Below, one piece after another: positions 5,037 to 11,736 of a DNA stretch of 13,167 nucleotides. The DNA is from Methanobrevibacter ruminantium (lineage in GTDB: Archaea; Methanobacteriota; Methanobacteria; Methanobacteriales; Methanobacteriaceae), in NCBI GenBank assembly GCA_004553595.1, contig SFKZ01000030.1, positions 1 through 13,167 of the forward strand. The letters run 5' to 3'. Position numbers and translations under genes: made by a program. The notes beneath the pieces are model-generated. The model was not told where the DNA came from. It saw only the letters and a program-made list of their open reading frames with translations, and did no database searches. The stretch's first letter is position 1, and the number at the start of each line of letters is the position of its first letter.

Positions 5037-5351
5037 ATGGATATCCATGATTATGTTGAACTAACGACCCTCGCGTTGTGGTTCATCAGCATTATAGGTA
5101 TCGGCATCCTAAGTCGTGTTCACTTTAAAAACAAAAGGCTGGAACAGTTTCGTATTACTGCCGATGATCTGATGAAAAATTACGTTGGTTTGTACAACAA
5201 AGAAAGCTTAGCCAGCGATCAAAAAATCAATCGGATTGTCAATGCAGTAGTGGACGGACTGGAAGCTAAAGGTTTTAAAGTGGAAGACCAAGATGTAAAG
5301 GATATTTTTGCAAAAGTCGCAAAAATTATTAATGAAAATTCTTCCAAGTAG
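5037..5351 (+). CDS. Small holin-like protein (LL-H phage holin type), first gene of the helveticin operon
   Basis: 104-residue protein with one clear N-terminal membrane segment (about residues 8-27, LTTLALWFISIIGIGIL) and a soluble helical C-terminal part rich in Lys, Asp and Val (KINRIVNAVVDGLEAKGFKV). This matches the LL-H-type holins of Lactobacillus phages in size and layout. The ATG at 5037 is preferred because AGGTGA sits 6 nt before it; the in-frame GTG at 5028 lies inside that site. A protein of similar size precedes helveticin J in the original hlv operon (known from the literature on that bacteriocin). It sits 29 nt before the bacteriocin gene and is clearly co-transcribed. Its role in releasing the bacteriocin is inferred. 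Confidence 0.75.
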   Translation: MDIHDYVELTTLALWFISIIGIGILSRVHFKNKRLEQFRITADDLMKNYVGLYNKESLASDQKINRIVNAVVDGLEAKGFKVEDQDVKDIFAKVAKIINENSSK

Positions 5352-5380
5352 GAAGATAGAAATTTTTTGGAGGTTTTATT

Positions 5381-6343
5381 ATGAGACAAGCATTTAACAT
5401 TTCAGCAAGTCACAAAGCTGACTTAAACACTGGTTACTTAGCAGTAGCACAAAAAGGAAATGTAGGTTCAACATACATTTATGCGGAACAATTACGTAAC
5501 AAGCAAAGTGAAATTCACGTATTACGCGGTCACGCAGGTAATGTAACTACTCCAGTGGTTACTATGTATGGTAGTGCAGGTGGTCACACCCAAACTTGGG
5601 AATATTCAGGTAGATCAGGTAAATGGTTTGTAGGTACAAAGCCTAACAGCGATAATTGGGATACTCAAATCGCTCGTGTAGATATTAGATCTATGGGCAG
5701 ATCATTTACCTCAAACACCGATATGCCACGTTTAGCATATTTGAATCGTGCAGGTAATTTACTTAAACCGGATGGTTCTACTTATGCAGGTAGTGATATG
5801 AAACGTTCAGAAGCAGCTGTATCTCCAGACTATTCTAAGTTCTTACTAGCTACCGTCGATTATGCAGGTAATGGCTATTTTACCATTTACGACAATAACT
5901 TAATTAATAATAAACTTGATAATGTAGAATACAGCAACGGCTACGTAAACTTGGGTGAAGTTTCTTGTCTAGAAAGCTTTGTAATTCCAGGATTTTATGA
6001 AGATGTAAAATCTTCAGTACAAGGCTATGATATTGATAATTTGGGCAATATTTATGTATCTAGCCAAAAATCACCTGATACTCTTAATCACAAGTATTAC
6101 TCTAAAAATATTTTTAAGATTCCAACTTATGATAGATTTACTACTTCAAACTGGTTGCAAGTAGATTTAGATAAGTATGCCGGTCCAATTAACATTTATG
6201 GTCAAGGTATGCATACTGAACTTGAAGGTATTCAAATTCTCGATGAAAATCATTGTTACTTAACTGTTGCATATCACAAGACGGTTAATGGCAAGAACAA
6301 GACTGTTTCTAACAAAATTTATGAAGTTAGTTGGAACGAATAA
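5381..6343 (+). CDS. Helveticin J-family class III bacteriocin
   Basis: 320-residue protein recognised as helveticin J-like (the original is 333 residues, a heat-labile bacteriocin of L. helveticus). There is no signal peptide: it begins MRQAFNISASHKADLNTGYL. The sequence is rich in Gly, Asn, Tyr and short beta-type repeats such as TQTWEYSGRSGKWFVGTKPN and AYLNRAGNLLKPDGSTYAG, as in the family. Helveticins kill related lactobacilli; the lethal mechanism is not visible from sequence. The gene has a GGAGG site 9 nt before the ATG, follows the holin-like gene closely and ends at a strong terminator, so holin and bacteriocin form a two-gene unit. Absence of a secretion signal makes holin-assisted or lytic release likely. 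Confidence 0.9.
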   Translation: MRQAFNISASHKADLNTGYLAVAQKGNVGSTYIYAEQLRNKQSEIHVLRGHAGNVTTPVVTMYGSAGGHTQTWEYSGRSGKWFVGTKPNSDNWDTQIARVDIRSMGRSFTSNTDMPRLAYLNRAGNLLKPDGSTYAGSDMKRSEAAVSPDYSKFLLATVDYAGNGYFTIYDNNLINNKLDNVEYSNGYVNLGEVSCLESFVIPGFYEDVKSSVQGYDIDNLGNIYVSSQKSPDTLNHKYYSKNIFKIPTYDRFTTSNWLQVDLDKYAGPINIYGQGMHTELEGIQILDENHCYLTVAYHKTVNGKNKTVSNKIYEVSWNE

Positions 6344-6348
6344 GTACT

Positions 6349-6387
6349 AAAAAAGGATTGAATCGCATGATTCAATCCCTTTTTTTA
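6349..6387 (+). terminator. Terminator of the holin-helveticin operon
   Basis: GGATTGAATC (6355-6364) pairs perfectly with GATTCAATCC (6369-6378) around the loop GCAT. The stem is preceded by A residues and followed by a run of seven T residues. Confidence 0.85.
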
Positions 6388-6448
6388 TTGCTTTAAACTG
6401 CATAAAGAAAGATAATTAAAGTGTTGAAAATAAAAAAGGATGATTATT

Positions 6449-7624
6449 ATGAGAAAAAACAAATTTATTTTAGCTTCAGTTGCAGCTTTAATGGCTGTAA
6501 GCCCAATGCTACCACTCAGTTCACAGGCTCACACAGTTCAAGCTGCAGATACTAATGCTGTAAACAAAATGGTTATGCACACTGCTGTTGCTTATGATAA
6601 AGACGGTAACAGCACTGGTGTAAAATACAATGCATTTAGTTATGCTAGATTGCTATCTACACCTGTAAAAATTGATGGCACTATTTACTATAAAGTTGCC
6701 GACAAAGATCAATATTTAAAGGCTACCAACATTGATGGTGTAACTAGAAGAATTACCCACAACACTTACATCTATAGAACCTCTACTCGTCGTACTAGTT
6801 ACCAAAATAGATGGAAGTTATATAAAGGACAAACAATCACTACCTACGGTGGTTCTTACAGATTCAAGAATGGTAAGCATTACTTTAGAGTAGGCGGTCC
6901 AGCTAAGCAATATGTTAAATCATATAACTTAGGACCAGTTATTAGAGCCAACACTACAATGGCACCAAATAGCAATAATACTTCATCAAATACCACTACT
7001 AATAAACCAACTGACAACACAACAACCAATAATACTCAACCAGTAGGTAATGAAGAAACCACTGTAACTGTAACTGCTTCATTCAACGTAAATATCTTTG
7101 ATAATCAAGGTAACACAGTAAGAAGAAACGTTCCAAAGGGGACAAAATTCGTTGTAGATAGATTAGAAGTAACTCCATTTGCTGACCGTTTTCCAACAGC
7201 TCTAGGTCGTGAAGGCTTGTACAGAATTAAGGGTACAGATACTTGGATTTTGGCTGTTGATGTAACTGCTGCAAAGAAATTACCACTTCATGACTACGAT
7301 CTAGAACATAATTCATACATTAAGTTCCCACAAGCAACAGATCTCTATAATGCAAGTGGCAGTAAGATAAACACCAATGGTGATTACATTAGAAAACAAT
7401 CTGGTCAATATAAAGTAGACAAGTTATTATACATTTGGGTTCCAAGTGAAAATAAAGCAGAGCTTTTCTACCACTTAGTAGGTAAAGAAGTAGCATCTAA
7501 TAATGGACATATCAGCTTTGATGATGGTTATGTAAAAGAAAGCGATGTTCAATTTATGAGCAATAGTAAGGCAATAACACCATCAAACACAGCTGCTGAA
7601 GCAGAAGCTGCCGCAAAGAAATAA
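6449..7624 (+). CDS. Secreted SLAP-type (S-layer associated) surface protein
   Basis: 391-residue exported protein. A typical Sec signal peptide (MRKNKFILASVAALMAVSPM, cleaved near AHTVQA-AD, about residue 33) precedes two SLAP-like repeats (about 40-95 and 98-168: SYARLLSTPVKIDGTIYYKV, then RWKLYKGQTITTYGGSYRFK and KHYFRVGG). Such domains bind lactobacillus cell wall polymers beneath the S-layer. An Asn/Thr-rich linker (about 169-204) leads to a C-terminal half with further beta-rich, SLAP-like or unassigned domains, ending in an Ala/Glu tail. The ATG at 6449 is preferred to 6440 because AAAAAGG abuts the latter. The gene follows the helveticin terminator by 61 nt and has its own terminator. 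Its function is probably cell-surface attachment; a link to the bacteriocin is only positional. Confidence 0.85.
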   Translation: MRKNKFILASVAALMAVSPMLPLSSQAHTVQAADTNAVNKMVMHTAVAYDKDGNSTGVKYNAFSYARLLSTPVKIDGTIYYKVADKDQYLKATNIDGVTRRITHNTYIYRTSTRRTSYQNRWKLYKGQTITTYGGSYRFKNGKHYFRVGGPAKQYVKSYNLGPVIRANTTMAPNSNNTSSNTTTNKPTDNTTTNNTQPVGNEETTVTVTASFNVNIFDNQGNTVRRNVPKGTKFVVDRLEVTPFADRFPTALGREGLYRIKGTDTWILAVDVTAAKKLPLHDYDLEHNSYIKFPQATDLYNASGSKINTNGDYIRKQSGQYKVDKLLYIWVPSENKAELFYHLVGKEVASNNGHISFDDGYVKESDVQFMSNSKAITPSNTAAEAEAAAKK

Positions 7625-7643
7625 GTCTATATAATTTAATTTT

Positions 7644-7680
7644 AAAAGCCGTAAAACATTTAGTTTTTACGGCTTTTTTA
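7644..7680 (+). terminator. Terminator of the SLAP gene
   Basis: AAAAGCCGTAAAA (7644-7656) pairs with TTTTTACGGCTTTTTT (from 7664) around a short loop, followed by the T-run. Confidence 0.85.
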
Positions 7681-7688
7681 TGTCTAAA

Positions 7689-7763
7689 TTAATGAATATC
7701 GTCCTTATCAATACCTAATTTAGTCAACAAAATATCCATACCTTCTTTTTCCCAGTTTTCAAT
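7689..7763 (-). pseudogene. Possible C-terminal tail of a lost gene
   Basis: A 24-codon minus-strand frame reads IENWEKEGMDILLTKLGIDK and continues to DDIH and a stop. It looks like the natural helical end of a protein, but it is closed by a stop just upstream and has no good start. It may be the remnant of a gene cut by rearrangement between the SLAP gene and the plasmid-type segment. No family is recognised. Confidence 0.25.
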
Positions 7764-7783
7764 TTACTCTGGCGTGCTATAGT
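7756..7783 (+). promoter_or_regulatory. Promoter of the ParB-like/MmcB-like gene
   Basis: TTTTCA (7756-7761), a 16-nt spacer and TATAGT (7778-7783). The -10 lies inside the first of the two palindromes, so the palindrome-binding factor would control transcription. Confidence 0.5.
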
Positions 7784-7823
7784 AGTTTTTACTTTACAAA
7801 TTTCACTCTAGCATGCTAGAGTG
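7766..7823. repeat. Two copies of a palindrome, the second perfect over 20 bp
   Basis: CACTCTAGCATGCTAGAGTG (7804-7823) is a perfect 20-bp palindrome just before the ribosome binding site of the next gene. ACTCTGGCGTGCTATAGT (7766-7783) matches its inner 18 bases at 15 positions, centre to centre 39 bp away. The pair brackets the transcription start. They are likely operators for autoregulation, or centromere-like (parS) sites if the following protein is a partition factor. Confidence 0.7.
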
Positions 7824-7850
7824 ATTTTAAAAAGCGAGGAGGTAATATTT

Positions 7851-8822
7851 ATGTCCAAAGAGACCAAATTAAAACAGATCGAAGACAGGCTTTCAATCTA
7901 TCTATCATCATCAGATCGTCGCAACTGGGCCGATACTTTTAAACTAATGAAGAGGGTCCGCGATGAGGAGCTTTATTCCAATGATTACGCGTCTCTTACA
8001 CAATGGGTTAATGCTTTGGCTGATCGTAATCATTACCATCAATCAACTTTATGGAATCGATTCAATGCAGGCAATACTTACGCAGAATATGCTGAAAGAA
8101 AGAAGAAGGCCGGACAGGAAGTAAAATCAATTGAACAGGTTGATATTTCTCCTGATACCATTGCTCTGGTTGGTACAATAGCCAACAGATCTAAAGATAC
8201 AAAATACGCAGATGACTTGATGGACAAGGCTTGGGAGCATGATTTGTCCAGACAGGACCTTCGTGACATAAACCGTCAAATCAGAGCAGAACATAGTCGT
8301 GTTAAACAGGATATTGATGAGCAGCTTGATGATGTGAAAGTAAACAATAATAAAATCAATGTTACTGCAGATATGATGGTCAAAGCTTTTCAAAGCGATA
8401 CCAGCTGGCTTGATGCGGATCACCGCCATCGTAAGAATGATTTTTACAAGGTTTTCCCAGAATTACCGGTTCACTCTGGTACGTCAATCCATGCAAGACG
8501 TATGGATGTGTGTATCTTAGAAAATTTGACTGATGAGCACGCACTATCCTCTCATGTAAACATTCACTGTGTCGAAAACAAGGTCAGCAAAAACGACTTA
8601 GTCCGCGACCATAAAATGGGAGAATATGCAGACTACGGTGACTTCTTCTGGTTATGCATTCCGAAAGAATTACTAGAAGTCGCTGAAAAATACGTAGCAC
8701 AAGGCTGGGGCATACTCATCGTTAACGACAACGAAAATATTCATGCTGCAAGAAAAGCTGCCAAAAGGGAATGCATTTTTCGTCAGGAAACACTTACTGA
8801 AGCAGTAACTCATTCAAATTAA
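7851..8822 (+). CDS. ParB/KorB-like N-terminus with C-terminal MmcB-like (PD-(D/E)XK fold) domain
   Basis: 323-residue soluble protein. The N-terminal half is helical and charged, with a ParB/KorB-like DNA-binding character (about 20-80, including SLTQWVNALADRNHYHQSTL). A linker (about 145-170) is rich in Asp, Gln and Asn. The C-terminal domain (about 175-310) resembles MmcB-type DNA-repair proteins: RMDVCILE (about 217-224) then VENKVSKNDLVRDHKMGEYA and DYGDFFWLCIP. Asp219, Glu242 and Lys244 would form the PD-(D/E)XK-type site. The start is ATG 7851, because AGGAGG lies 7-8 nt upstream; a longer in-frame start at 7821 would lie across the palindrome. Roles could be plasmid stability, replication or regulation. 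The domain assignment comes from motif resemblance, and the full-length family is not recognised. Confidence 0.65.
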   Translation: MSKETKLKQIEDRLSIYLSSSDRRNWADTFKLMKRVRDEELYSNDYASLTQWVNALADRNHYHQSTLWNRFNAGNTYAEYAERKKKAGQEVKSIEQVDISPDTIALVGTIANRSKDTKYADDLMDKAWEHDLSRQDLRDINRQIRAEHSRVKQDIDEQLDDVKVNNNKINVTADMMVKAFQSDTSWLDADHRHRKNDFYKVFPELPVHSGTSIHARRMDVCILENLTDEHALSSHVNIHCVENKVSKNDLVRDHKMGEYADYGDFFWLCIPKELLEVAEKYVAQGWGILIVNDNENIHAARKAAKRECIFRQETLTEAVTHSN

Positions 8823-8866
8823 ATATGCTAATATTCTACTTCGAATGCTACACTTTGCAAAAAATT

Positions 8867-8888
8867 ATAAATAAATATATTTATTTAT
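8867..8888. repeat. Perfect 22-bp A/T palindrome
   Basis: ATAAATAAATATATTTATTTAT needs 22 bases for symmetry and contains only A and T. It lies between the ParB/MmcB-like gene and the next promoter. It may be an operator or an easily melted region, or it may be chance in AT-rich DNA. Confidence 0.3.
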
Positions 8889-8922
8889 GCATTTGACAAA
8901 ACTGTTTTTTAAAAAATCCCTT

Positions 8923-8930
8923 GCTATACT
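8923..8930 (+). promoter_or_regulatory. Extended -10 promoter before the 102-aa gene
   Basis: TGCTATACT-type extended -10 (TG at 8922-8923, TATACT 8925-8930), 45 nt before the ATG at 8976. TTGACA at 8893-8898 is too far (26-nt spacer) to be its -35, so the extended TG is probably what defines it. Confidence 0.45.
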
Positions 8931-8975
8931 TGGGCCAAAATCTGAAATTGATTTAACAAAGCAGAGGTTACGATT

Positions 8976-9284
8976 ATGAAAGTTTTTATGTGGCGCGGAG
9001 ATCACGAAATTTCAAGAATTACAGGAATTTACTACCAGATTGGTGAAAACTGTGAAAAGTTACTAAAGTTACTAGATTCAGGCTGGAAATTTGCCGGAAC
9101 AACCGAACCCGATCCAGAAAGTAACAAAGATGCCATCATTACTCGAATTCACGGTATAGGAATCCTTGTACCTGAACCTGATAACTCTGCAGACCCTAAA
9201 GCAGTGGCAGCATATCTAAAATTTGTATCAAAAGATCCAAACCACAAGCCAACAAGCCAATGTATGATAAAAATCGGCTATTGA
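8976..9284 (+). CDS. Unknown plasmid-type protein, 102 aa (possibly N-terminal part of a split gene)
   Basis: Not recognised. It starts at an ATG with GAGG upstream and an extended -10 promoter before it. The product is soluble and mixed in composition, opening MKVFMWRGDHEISRITGIYY. The next frame begins at 9260, inside its last eight codons, in the -1 register and without a ribosome binding site. Joined near the ATAAAAATC tract (9266-9274), the two would give a single protein of about 165 residues. So either this is a coupled gene pair or a single gene broken by loss of one A. Confidence 0.6.
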   Translation: MKVFMWRGDHEISRITGIYYQIGENCEKLLKLLDSGWKFAGTTEPDPESNKDAIITRIHGIGILVPEPDNSADPKAVAAYLKFVSKDPNHKPTSQCMIKIGY

Positions 9285-9475
9285 CTAAAGATGCCAAGCT
9301 TAAAGATCAAATTACGCGACCTATTCAAGTGAGTTTAGATTGCAGAACAATCTCTACATACAGAAATTATTTTCAAGCGACAGTAGTCGGTATTCCGTTA
9401 GGTTATAAATCTTCAGAATATATCACCAAAGCACCAACTTTTGAAGTAAATGTTGAAGATGAAACAGAAGAATAA
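9260..9475 (+). CDS. Unknown 71-aa protein overlapping the previous gene
   Basis: Not recognised. The frame starts MYDKNRLLTKDAKLKDQITR and ends in an acidic tail (VEDETEE), a natural-looking end followed at once by a terminator. It overlaps the previous gene by 25 nt and has no Shine-Dalgarno sequence before its ATG. Translation would need coupling, a -1 slip in the A-tract, or an intact longer gene in relatives. I list it as a separate gene because the first gene also ends normally. Confidence 0.5.
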   Translation: MYDKNRLLTKDAKLKDQITRPIQVSLDCRTISTYRNYFQATVVGIPLGYKSSEYITKAPTFEVNVEDETEE

Positions 9476-9480
9476 CATAA

Positions 9481-9513
9481 AAAACGCTCTACAACAGCAT
9501 TGTAGGGCGTTTC
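9481..9513 (+). terminator. Terminator after the 71-aa gene
   Basis: AACGCTCTACAA (9483-9494) pairs with TTGTAGGGCGTT (9500-9511), with one G-U pair, around a 5-nt loop. The following T-run is short (TTTCCGTTT). Confidence 0.6.
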
Positions 9514-9546
9514 CGTTTAATTTTAAGTACACAAAAAGCCCTGCTA

Positions 9547-9702
9547 TTATGCAGAGCCACCGCGCGTTTGCAAGTTATCATCTTGCACGCATGCATCCAT
9601 GATCATTGGACGCGACAATAATTTTCCTAATTTGTGTTCTATTGCATGAGCTCCATTTAATTCTTCACGAACTAAACAATCTACTTGATAAGTAGTTACC
9701 AT
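9547..9702 (-). pseudogene. 51-codon frame, probable gene remnant
   Basis: The frame reads MVTTYQVDCLVREELNGAHA at its start and ends near QDDNLQTRGGSA. The composition looks protein-like, but there is no ribosome binding site and it is not recognised. An alternative frame opening MTLVVSIDGNY overlaps its 5' end and ends after 19 codons, as if a frameshift has broken a longer gene. The 9520-9760 stretch otherwise holds no supported gene, though it contains a near-inverse pair GCGTTTGCAAG / CTTGCACGC (about 9564-9592) that may fold. Confidence 0.3.
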
Positions 9703-9763
9703 CAATAGACACGACCAAAGTCATTGGCAGTTGTAGAGTCGATGACTTTTTATTTTGCTTAGT

Positions 9764-9810
9764 TAATAAAAAAACTGTTTCGTATCATTACAGATATTGA
9801 AGCAGTTTTA
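9764..9810 (-). terminator. Terminator of the secreted-peptide operon
   Basis: AAAACTGTTTC (9771-9781) and GAAGCAGTTTT (9799-9809) pair with one G-U. On the minus strand a run of seven T residues follows the stem. It lies 26 nt beyond the stop of the secreted peptide gene. Confidence 0.7.
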
Positions 9811-9835
9811 TATTAATTACAATTGGTGTAATTGC

Positions 9836-10117
9836 TTATCCCCACCAATGCCACGTATAACCTGGGCCCCAAGTTCTAGGAAGTCCACCAGGAGCACCAC
9901 CTCCAGGACCAATGTCCCATAAGTTTTTAGCATAAATCTTACTATCTAATAAAGACTTAGAATTTACTTGAGATTGTTCTGCTTTTTTAACTTTAAGAGT
10001 TACTGTTGTTGAATCGTCATTTTCAGCTGCAGAAACTGGATTTGATGAAAGAGTAAGTGAATCTACACTTAATAAAGCTAGACCAGTCAATGATACAATA
10101 GTCTTTTTGAACTTCAT
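9836..10117 (-). CDS. Sec-secreted 93-aa peptide precursor with Gly/Pro/Trp-rich C-terminus
   Basis: Precursor with a signal peptide: a basic start MKFKK, a hydrophobic core to about residue 25 and likely cleavage near SNPVSA-AE (30/31). The mature part (about 63 residues) has a Thr/Lys/Gln-rich section (DSTTVTLKVKKAEQ) followed by a striking tail: WDIGPGGGAPGGLP (67-80), then RTWGPGYTWHWWG (81-93). Five Trp and ten Gly residues fall within the last 27 residues. There is no LPXTG anchor or double-glycine leader. The ATG follows GAAGG by about 8 nt. It lies 35 nt after a CPBP protease gene and before a terminator. Reasonable readings are a bacteriocin with a CPBP immunity protein, or a pheromone precursor matured by that protease. 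I do not recognise the family. Confidence 0.72.
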   Translation of the reverse strand: MKFKKTIVSLTGLALLSVDSLTLSSNPVSAAENDDSTTVTLKVKKAEQSQVNSKSLLDSKIYAKNLWDIGPGGGAPGGLPRTWGPGYTWHWWG

Positions 10118-10152
10118 TTCTATGCCTTCTTTCTACATTGATTAATTATTAA

Positions 10153-11358
10153 TTAAATAATATCACCAATTTGTGAAAAGATAAATGTTTTTTTAATATT
10201 TGTTTCAATAAATGCTCTAGTTTTTTGGTTTTCTAATATTATCATTAATATAATTAATGGAATCACTGTAACAACAGTTAAAACTATAACTCCAGTATTT
10301 TCATTACTTACTAAACTCCCACCATATCCCAAAGGGATTAATGAAAAATTTAAAAAGTCAGCAAAAGTATGAAACAACATCGTTAACCATAATTTACCAG
10401 AATATAAAAGAATGACACCTAAAAGACAACCAAAACCAAAAGCATGGAAAATTTGGAATAATATAGAATCTATGTTAGCTCCTGGTGTTGAAAAATTAAG
10501 AATATGAAGAAGTGAAAAAATTATTGAACTAAGCAAAATAGAATAGGTAGCTCTTCCTTTTTTTCTCGAAAAGATAATTAACAGTGTTATCAAAAAGACA
10601 TATCTAGCACTTTCTTCCATAATTCCTGCATCTAATGCAGAAAAGTATAATTGCCAAACATTTTTAATAATTGCTGAGTTAATCGGATTAATCAGTGAAA
10701 AATCCCAATTCCAAATTGCTTGATTCCATTCTGAAGCTGACAGAATAAAAGTATTAAAAAAACTGATCCATACTGTAACAATACCTAAAACTAATAAGAA
10801 TAAATAATAGAAAAACGTTGGATTGGATATTTTTAAATTAAAATAAAATTTATATCCCCAAGTAGTAATAGCAATATAAGCATACTCAAGAAAAATTAAA
10901 GCCATCAGCAAATTACTTTTATTTAAACCAACAATAACTGCATTTCCCTCTATGCTAATTAAAGGTGTTAAAAATAAACTTATAATTAACCAAACAGTAG
11001 CTACTAATTGCCAAATGGGATTTTTAATAGTTCCATAATCATATAATATAACTGGGATTAATAATGCAAGCATACCAATAAAATATGCGACATATAAAAC
11101 TGTCCCCCAATCTGCATATATCTTTATTATCAATTTAAAAATATTATTATAAACAGATAAAAAAGTATATGGTAGTACTACAATATTCAAAATATGTGAT
11201 TTTCTGTTAAAACCTATATATATAAATAGAAAGGAAAATGAAAGAAATATTATATAAAGTAAATTTAATAGGTCATGTTGGACTATTAATAGAAGTACTG
11301 CAAATAAAATTGTAAGTAATATTTGCGACTTAAGGATTTTATTATACGTATTTTTCAT
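10153..11358 (-). CDS. CPBP-family intramembrane metalloprotease (CAAX protease/Abi type)
   Basis: 401-residue integral membrane protein, extremely AT-rich, with about ten or more hydrophobic segments. The conserved core is near the C-terminal half: EESAR (248-252, motif EExxxR), FSLLH (281-285, motif FxxxH) and FHTFADFLN (329-337, H plus N). These are the family's metal-binding and catalytic positions and all appear intact. Family members act as bacteriocin immunity proteins, as processing proteases of secreted peptides, or in CAAX processing. It is longer than the 200-250 residues of many bacteriocin-associated members, with an N-terminal extension of about five helices. GAGG precedes the ATG. 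It lies 24 nt after a coiled-coil gene and 35 nt before the secreted peptide gene. Confidence 0.85.
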   Translation of the reverse strand: MKNTYNKILKSQILLTILFAVLLLIVQHDLLNLLYIIFLSFSFLFIYIGFNRKSHILNIVVLPYTFLSVYNNIFKLIIKIYADWGTVLYVAYFIGMLALLIPVILYDYGTIKNPIWQLVATVWLIISLFLTPLISIEGNAVIVGLNKSNLLMALIFLEYAYIAITTWGYKFYFNLKISNPTFFYYLFLLVLGIVTVWISFFNTFILSASEWNQAIWNWDFSLINPINSAIIKNVWQLYFSALDAGIMEESARYVFLITLLIIFSRKKGRATYSILLSSIIFSLLHILNFSTPGANIDSILFQIFHAFGFGCLLGVILLYSGKLWLTMLFHTFADFLNFSLIPLGYGGSLVSNENTGVIVLTVVTVIPLIILMIILENQKTRAFIETNIKKTFIFSQIGDII

Positions 11359-11382
11359 TATAATGCCTCTTTTCTATATAAA

Positions 11383-11736
11383 TCAAAAAATACGTTGCCA
11401 CCAGCTTTTATGTGGCTTCTCAGATTCTGAAATTTGTCGATTGTCAACTTCTTTTTTTGAACTTGACTGCTCAGGCTTCGTTTCAGTATCACCTTTAAGC
11501 ATCTTAATCTGCTCTGGCGATTTATCTGCTAGGTTCAAACTCTGTGCCTGTTTTGTAACCATCGTCAATTGTTTAATCTGTTCATTAGACACGTTCTGCT
11601 GATCTCTCAAATTGGAAGCGGTATCTTTCAAATTGGAAATATCATCATCTTTAGCTGCAATCAGTCTTTCATATGATTCTTTCTGTTCATCCAATTTAGA
11701 ATCATATTCCTTCTTTTGTTCAGCTAATTTGTCCAC
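11383..11736 (-). CDS. Plasmid-type coiled-coil protein (DUF536-like, replication-associated)
   Basis: 117-residue charged protein that starts at a GTG (11736) with AAGGAA just upstream. Residues about 1-70 are a heptad-like coiled coil (KKEYDSKLDEQKESYERLIA, continuing KQLTMVTKQAQ). A Ser/Glu/Lys-rich stretch and the ending KSWWQRIF follow. Coiled coil plus a short aromatic-basic ending resembles the C-terminal part of DUF536-type proteins found beside rep genes on lactobacillus plasmids, which are often longer with an N-terminal helix-turn-helix; here that part is missing. Its first codons overlap the 3' end of the membrane-protein gene by 13 nt. Confidence 0.6.
   Translation of the reverse strand: MDKLAEQKKEYDSKLDEQKESYERLIAAKDDDISNLKDTASNLRDQQNVSNEQIKQLTMVTKQAQSLNLADKSPEQIKMLKGDTETKPEQSSSKKEVDNRQISESEKPHKSWWQRIF

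Noticed and set aside
4984..5049. 21-codon leader frame starting MSNGHLAHPLNREVG that overlaps the holin start
   Set aside because: GAGG lies only 2 nt before its ATG, too close, and the frame ends just inside the holin gene; it may be a leader but cannot be supported.
8078..8429. Two minus-strand frames of 63 and 100 codons
   Set aside because: Antisense to the ParB/MmcB-like gene and without ribosome binding sites.
8893..8930. TTGACA paired with TATACT as a standard promoter
   Set aside because: The spacer is 26 nt, far outside the usual 16-18; the extended -10 alone is the better reading.
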